Shown piece by piece: positions 5,290-8,358 of a stretch of DNA of 8,358 bases. Position numbers and translations under genes: made by a program. Source of the DNA: Desulfonatronospira sp. (GTDB taxonomy: Bacteria > Desulfobacterota > Desulfovibrionia > Desulfovibrionales > Desulfonatronovibrionaceae); NCBI GenBank assembly GCA_003563255.1, contig PWSL01000507.1, positions 1 through 8,358 of the forward strand. Direction: 5' to 3'. Below the pieces are notes generated by a model. It ran no database searches and had not been told where the DNA came from. It saw nothing but the letters and a program-made list of their open reading frames with translations. The first letter of the stretch is position 1. Every line of letters starts with the position of its first letter.

Positions 5290-6798
5290 ATGAAGCGACG
5301 TGATTTTTTCAAGGCGGCTATTATTTCTTCAGCAGGCATGAGTTTAGTTTTTAAACATGATCTCTCCCCAGCCAAGGGAATCAATGCCAGTGTTTTTGAT
5401 GGGCGAGAAGGTGTGAGGTGTTATCAAGGGCCGCCAACGGATACCATAGATACCTCCATAAGCGAGCTACTGAAAATTGGCCCCGGGCCTTCCAGTTCGC
5501 ATACGGTCGCTCCCTTGAGGATAGCGGCAAATTTCAGGGCAGCCATGGAGGAACTGCCAAGGCAGCGTCTGAGCCGGGCCAGGAAGATTGAGGCCAGGCT
5601 TTACGGCAGCCTCAGCAGCACAGGCAGGGGGCATCATACCGACAGGGCCATACTGGCCGGGCTGCTGGGAGAAAAACCGGAAAGCTGTGATACGGACCTT
5701 ATGCAGGAACTTGGCCACTCCGGAAGAACAGACACCATCAGCGTGCAGGGGCAGGATTTTGTCATCGGGGCCGAGACTATAGTCTGGGCCAAGGTGGACC
5801 ACAATTTTCCCTTTGAGAACACCCTGGTCATGAGATTGCTGGATGAGCAGGGGGAGGCAGTTTTCTCCAGACAGTACTATTCCACCGGTGGTGGTTTTTT
5901 CAAATGGAAAGGACAGCCTGAAGAGGAGCGCGGCGAGCCCGTTTACAGGTACAGCAGCATGACCGGTTTCAAGAAAGTGGCTGAAAATGAAAATAAAGAG
6001 CTGCATGAGATCATGATGGCCAATGAAAAAGCCATAACCGGCAAGTCTGAACAAGAAATAGTTGCCCACCTGGATCTGGTCCTGGACACCATGCAGGAAG
6101 GTGTAATGCTTGGCCTGGAGGAGGAAGGCCTGCTCCCCGCTCCATTTGAGTTTTACCGCAAAGCCAGGCATATCCACCAGCAGGCCCTGAAAATGGAGGG
6201 AGGAGACAGGTTTATGGGGCTGGTAAGCAGTTACGCCCTGGCTGTTTCCGAAGGCAATGCAGCCGGAAGGCTGGCCGTTACTGCGCCTACTCTGGGATCT
6301 GCAGGGACCATTCCGGCTGTTCTGCACCTTATGCAGCACAAGCTGAATTACTCCCGGGATGCCATGCGCAGGGGGCTTCTGGCTGCTGCTCTGGTTGGGT
6401 TTTTATGTAAAAATAACGCCAGCGTGGCCGGGGCTGAAGTGGGTTGTCAGGGTGAAATAGGTGTGGCTTCGGCCATGGCCGCGGCTATGATTACCCATGC
6501 CGGAGGGGCTTCCCTGCAGGCTACAGAGACAGCAGCTTCCAGGGCTCTTATGCATCATCTGGGCATGTCCTGCGATCCTGTGGGCGGTTTCGTGCTGATT
6601 CCCTGCATCGAAAGAAATGCATTCGGCGCCCTCAAGGGGTACAACGCCTACCTGCTGGCCACCAACGAGATGTTGTCCCAGATGTGGGGAGGGCTGGACC
6701 GGACAATCGCGGCCATGCTGGAAACCGGCAGAGCTCTCCCCCGTGCGTACAGGGAAATGGGTACAGGGGGCCTTGCGGTAACCTTGGTGGATTGCTGA
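5290..6798 (+). CDS. sdaA: L-serine dehydratase (ammonia-lyase), [4Fe-4S], single chain, with Tat-like N-terminus
   Basis: The enzyme deaminates L-serine to pyruvate and ammonia with an iron-sulfur cluster. The 502 residues contain the beta domain (GPGPSSSHT 64-72; GSLSSTGRGHHTD 106-118) and the alpha domain (TAPTLGSAGTIPAV 331-344; GAEVGCQGEIG 381-391; CDPVGG 428-433; PCIERNAFGALK 438-449). C386, C428 and C439 have the 42- and 11-residue spacing of the cluster cysteines known in the Legionella enzyme. The last residue is a cysteine, C502, as in that enzyme's tail-in-mouth inhibition. The usual TAPTNG asparagine is leucine here. E. coli SdaA is 454 residues and starts almost at the SSSHT region. 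Here about 54 residues precede it, opening with MKRRDFFKAA and a hydrophobic stretch (10-21), like a Tat signal. GGAGG (5281-5285), 4 bases before the ATG, fixes this start. Confidence 0.93.
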   Translation: MKRRDFFKAAIISSAGMSLVFKHDLSPAKGINASVFDGREGVRCYQGPPTDTIDTSISELLKIGPGPSSSHTVAPLRIAANFRAAMEELPRQRLSRARKIEARLYGSLSSTGRGHHTDRAILAGLLGEKPESCDTDLMQELGHSGRTDTISVQGQDFVIGAETIVWAKVDHNFPFENTLVMRLLDEQGEAVFSRQYYSTGGGFFKWKGQPEEERGEPVYRYSSMTGFKKVAENENKELHEIMMANEKAITGKSEQEIVAHLDLVLDTMQEGVMLGLEEEGLLPAPFEFYRKARHIHQQALKMEGGDRFMGLVSSYALAVSEGNAAGRLAVTAPTLGSAGTIPAVLHLMQHKLNYSRDAMRRGLLAAALVGFLCKNNASVAGAEVGCQGEIGVASAMAAAMITHAGGASLQATETAASRALMHHLGMSCDPVGGFVLIPCIERNAFGALKGYNAYLLATNEMLSQMWGGLDRTIAAMLETGRALPRAYREMGTGGLAVTLVDC

Positions 6799-6995
6799 AA
6801 TCTGTCTTTTCCACAGGGTTCCTCACGCTCTTGTGATAGTGCATGATCTGAAAAGAGAATTTTTAAAACTGCCAACAGATGCCCGACATCTATCCTGACA
6901 CATGGGGCTGCCGGGCAGTGGGGGCGGGACATGGAAACAATGCTGGAAAAACAAAGTAATTTCTTGATGCTGATTATCAGCCAGAGGGCCGACAA

Positions 6996-8358
6996 ATGAA
7001 CACTTCTGGAAACACCAGGAACAGATATTATCAGATTCAGGCTCTGGCAGGTGCTTTGCTCGCCGCAGGCATACTTACCATTGTTTCTGTCCTGTATTTT
7101 GGAGAGATAAAAGCCGGGTTCCCTGTCCATGCGGTCATGTTTATGGAAGGACTTTTAACCCTGCTCACTGCTATTGCCCTGCTGGCAGTTATTTGCTTTG
7201 CAAGAAAATGGACCAGGCCTGAACAGGGCAGAATATGGCTCATGTTGACCCTGGGTATCGGCTTGATTTTTGTCTACTCGGCAGCAGACGTTGCAGATAA
7301 CTTTCTGATTGTACACCATGGGGACGGACTGCTGGAACTCTACAAAGAGGTGGCCTTGCTGCTTGGCGTCACGGTTCTGATGACTGGTTCTTACATCTGG
7401 ATCAGAGACCTGCTGCGCACTCGGGAACAGCTTTTAGTCAGAGAGCAAAGATTGAGCGAGAGTGAATCCAGGTTCAGAAACCTGTTTGAGCTTTACCCCG
7501 ACGCAACCCTGCTCATTAATCCGGAAACAGCCCTGCCGGTACAGTTCAACAGGATGGCCCATGAACAGCTGGGCTTCACCGCCCGGGAATTCGCCGGGAT
7601 GACTATCCCCGACTATGAGGCCAAAGAATCCCCTGAAGAAACCGCCCGGCACATTGAGCATATACTTGAGCATGGCCGGGATGATTTTGAAACCATGCAC
7701 AGGTGCAAGGACGGCAGCGTTATTCATGTCAATGTTACAGTCATGCTGCTGGAACAGGAGGATAAAAAACACTTCCTGTGTGTCTTTCGCGATATTACAG
7801 ATCGTAAGGCAGCAATGCAGGCCCTTGAAGAGAGCGAGCAGCGTTTTCGAGACGTTGCCGAAGCCGCCGGAGAATACATCTGGGAGATTGACCCCAAGGG
7901 CACTTACAGCTTTTTGACTCGCAGGGTGGAAGATGTGCTCGGACGCAGGGTGGATGAAATCCTTGGACGCTCCCCTTTTGATTTCATGCCCCCTGAAGAG
8001 GCCCGAAGAGTTGAAAAAATGCTGGCTGGATGGGCTGAAAAAGGCGAATCCTGGCAGGGTCTGGAGCATCAATCAGTACGCCCGGACGACAGAATTGTCT
8101 GGCAGCGGGTGAGCGGGATGCCTGTAAAGGATTCAGAAGGTGAGCTGAAAGGATTCAGGGGTACCGGGCTGGATATCACTGTAGAAAAGGAAGCCAGGCA
8201 AGCCACGCAGGAATTGACAGAAAGGCTGCGCCTGGCAACTGAAGCAGCTGAACTGGGCATATGGGACCTGAGAATTTCCGATGGGTACCTGGAATGGGAT
8301 GAGGGCATGTTTCGCATCTACGGAGTCAGCCGGGAGGATTTCACAAATTCTGTTGAAG
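6996..8358 (+). CDS. Membrane-anchored multi-PAS sensor protein (3' end outside window)
   Basis: The frame is open from ATG 6996 to the window end (454 residues so far). AGAGGG (6983-6988) lies 7 bases upstream. Four hydrophobic segments, at about residues 14-35, 46-68, 79-98 and 115-136, form an N-terminal membrane module with short loops. A linker helix (140-160) leads to PAS 1 (about 157-270, ending in FRDITDRK), PAS 2 (about 281-397, ending in GTGLDITVEKEA) and the start of PAS 3 (from about 410, with ELGIWDLRISDG). Such proteins usually continue into a histidine kinase, or into GGDEF/EAL or a chemotaxis-like output; the output here is unseen. The sensed signal is unknown; the PAS domains show no obvious cofactor-binding residue that I could assign. 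It follows sdaA on the same strand after 197 bases, so co-transcription is possible but uncertain. Confidence 0.9.
   Translation, partial: MNTSGNTRNRYYQIQALAGALLAAGILTIVSVLYFGEIKAGFPVHAVMFMEGLLTLLTAIALLAVICFARKWTRPEQGRIWLMLTLGIGLIFVYSAADVADNFLIVHHGDGLLELYKEVALLLGVTVLMTGSYIWIRDLLRTREQLLVREQRLSESESRFRNLFELYPDATLLINPETALPVQFNRMAHEQLGFTAREFAGMTIPDYEAKESPEETARHIEHILEHGRDDFETMHRCKDGSVIHVNVTVMLLEQEDKKHFLCVFRDITDRKAAMQALEESEQRFRDVAEAAGEYIWEIDPKGTYSFLTRRVEDVLGRRVDEILGRSPFDFMPPEEARRVEKMLAGWAEKGESWQGLEHQSVRPDDRIVWQRVSGMPVKDSEGELKGFRGTGLDITVEKEARQATQELTERLRLATEAAELGIWDLRISDGYLEWDEGMFRIYGVSREDFTNSVE

Noticed and set aside
5467..6339. Minus-strand open frame of 290 codons inside sdaA
   Set aside because: The plus strand encodes a complete, motif-rich serine dehydratase over the same bases, so this is an antisense shadow.
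6910..6960. Possible sigma54 promoter ahead of the membrane sensor gene
   Set aside because: No GG and GC pair with the required 10-base spacing was found there, nor ahead of sdaA.

Overview
The window looks like a chromosomal stretch of a Gram-negative, probably anaerobic bacterium. Multi-PAS two-component sensors, an oxygen-labile Fe-S serine dehydratase and a prlF-yhaV toxin-antitoxin pair fit a Desulfovibrionales-type deltaproteobacterium. That placement is an impression from gene content and style, not a database match. Coding density is uneven: about 445 bases (431-875) and 610 bases (2271-2880) hold no convincing gene but are rich in repeats and inverted repeats.

Layout from left to right. 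The 3' end of a sensor histidine kinase (1-430, plus strand) contributes only its ATP-binding domain. Its stop codon lies inside a short repeat that recurs just after the next gene. After a leader with nested inverted repeats and a candidate sigma70 promoter comes a GC-rich AAA+ ATPase with a DUF4143 C-terminus (876-2270). The 2271-2880 gap carries the second copy of that repeat, a roughly 230-base foldable element and a further repeat. On the minus strand lies an overlapping antitoxin-toxin operon, prlF (3656-3342) then yhaV (3342-2881), with a palindrome in its promoter. Divergent from it is a REC-PAS-PAS protein (3865-5073) that stops where a kinase transmitter would be expected, in a second copy of the repeat seen at 2723. 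Next is a complete single-chain [4Fe-4S] L-serine dehydratase (5290-6798) with an unexpected Tat-like N-terminus. Last is the 5' part of a membrane-anchored multi-PAS sensor (6996 to the window end).

The genes do not form one pathway. Three are signalling proteins (a kinase tail, a REC-PAS-PAS protein without visible output, and a membrane PAS sensor), one is metabolic (serine to pyruvate and ammonia), and two modules (the ATPase and the toxin-antitoxin pair) are typical accessory or stabilising cargo. Two repeat families sit at the edges of the accessory genes and form the stops of both signalling genes they touch. This suggests a region reshaped by small repeat elements.

I did not find a convincing new multi-gene system. 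The most promising leads are the Tat-like leader on the serine dehydratase, the repeat-bounded ATPase, the repeat-terminated REC-PAS-PAS protein and the folded intergenic element.
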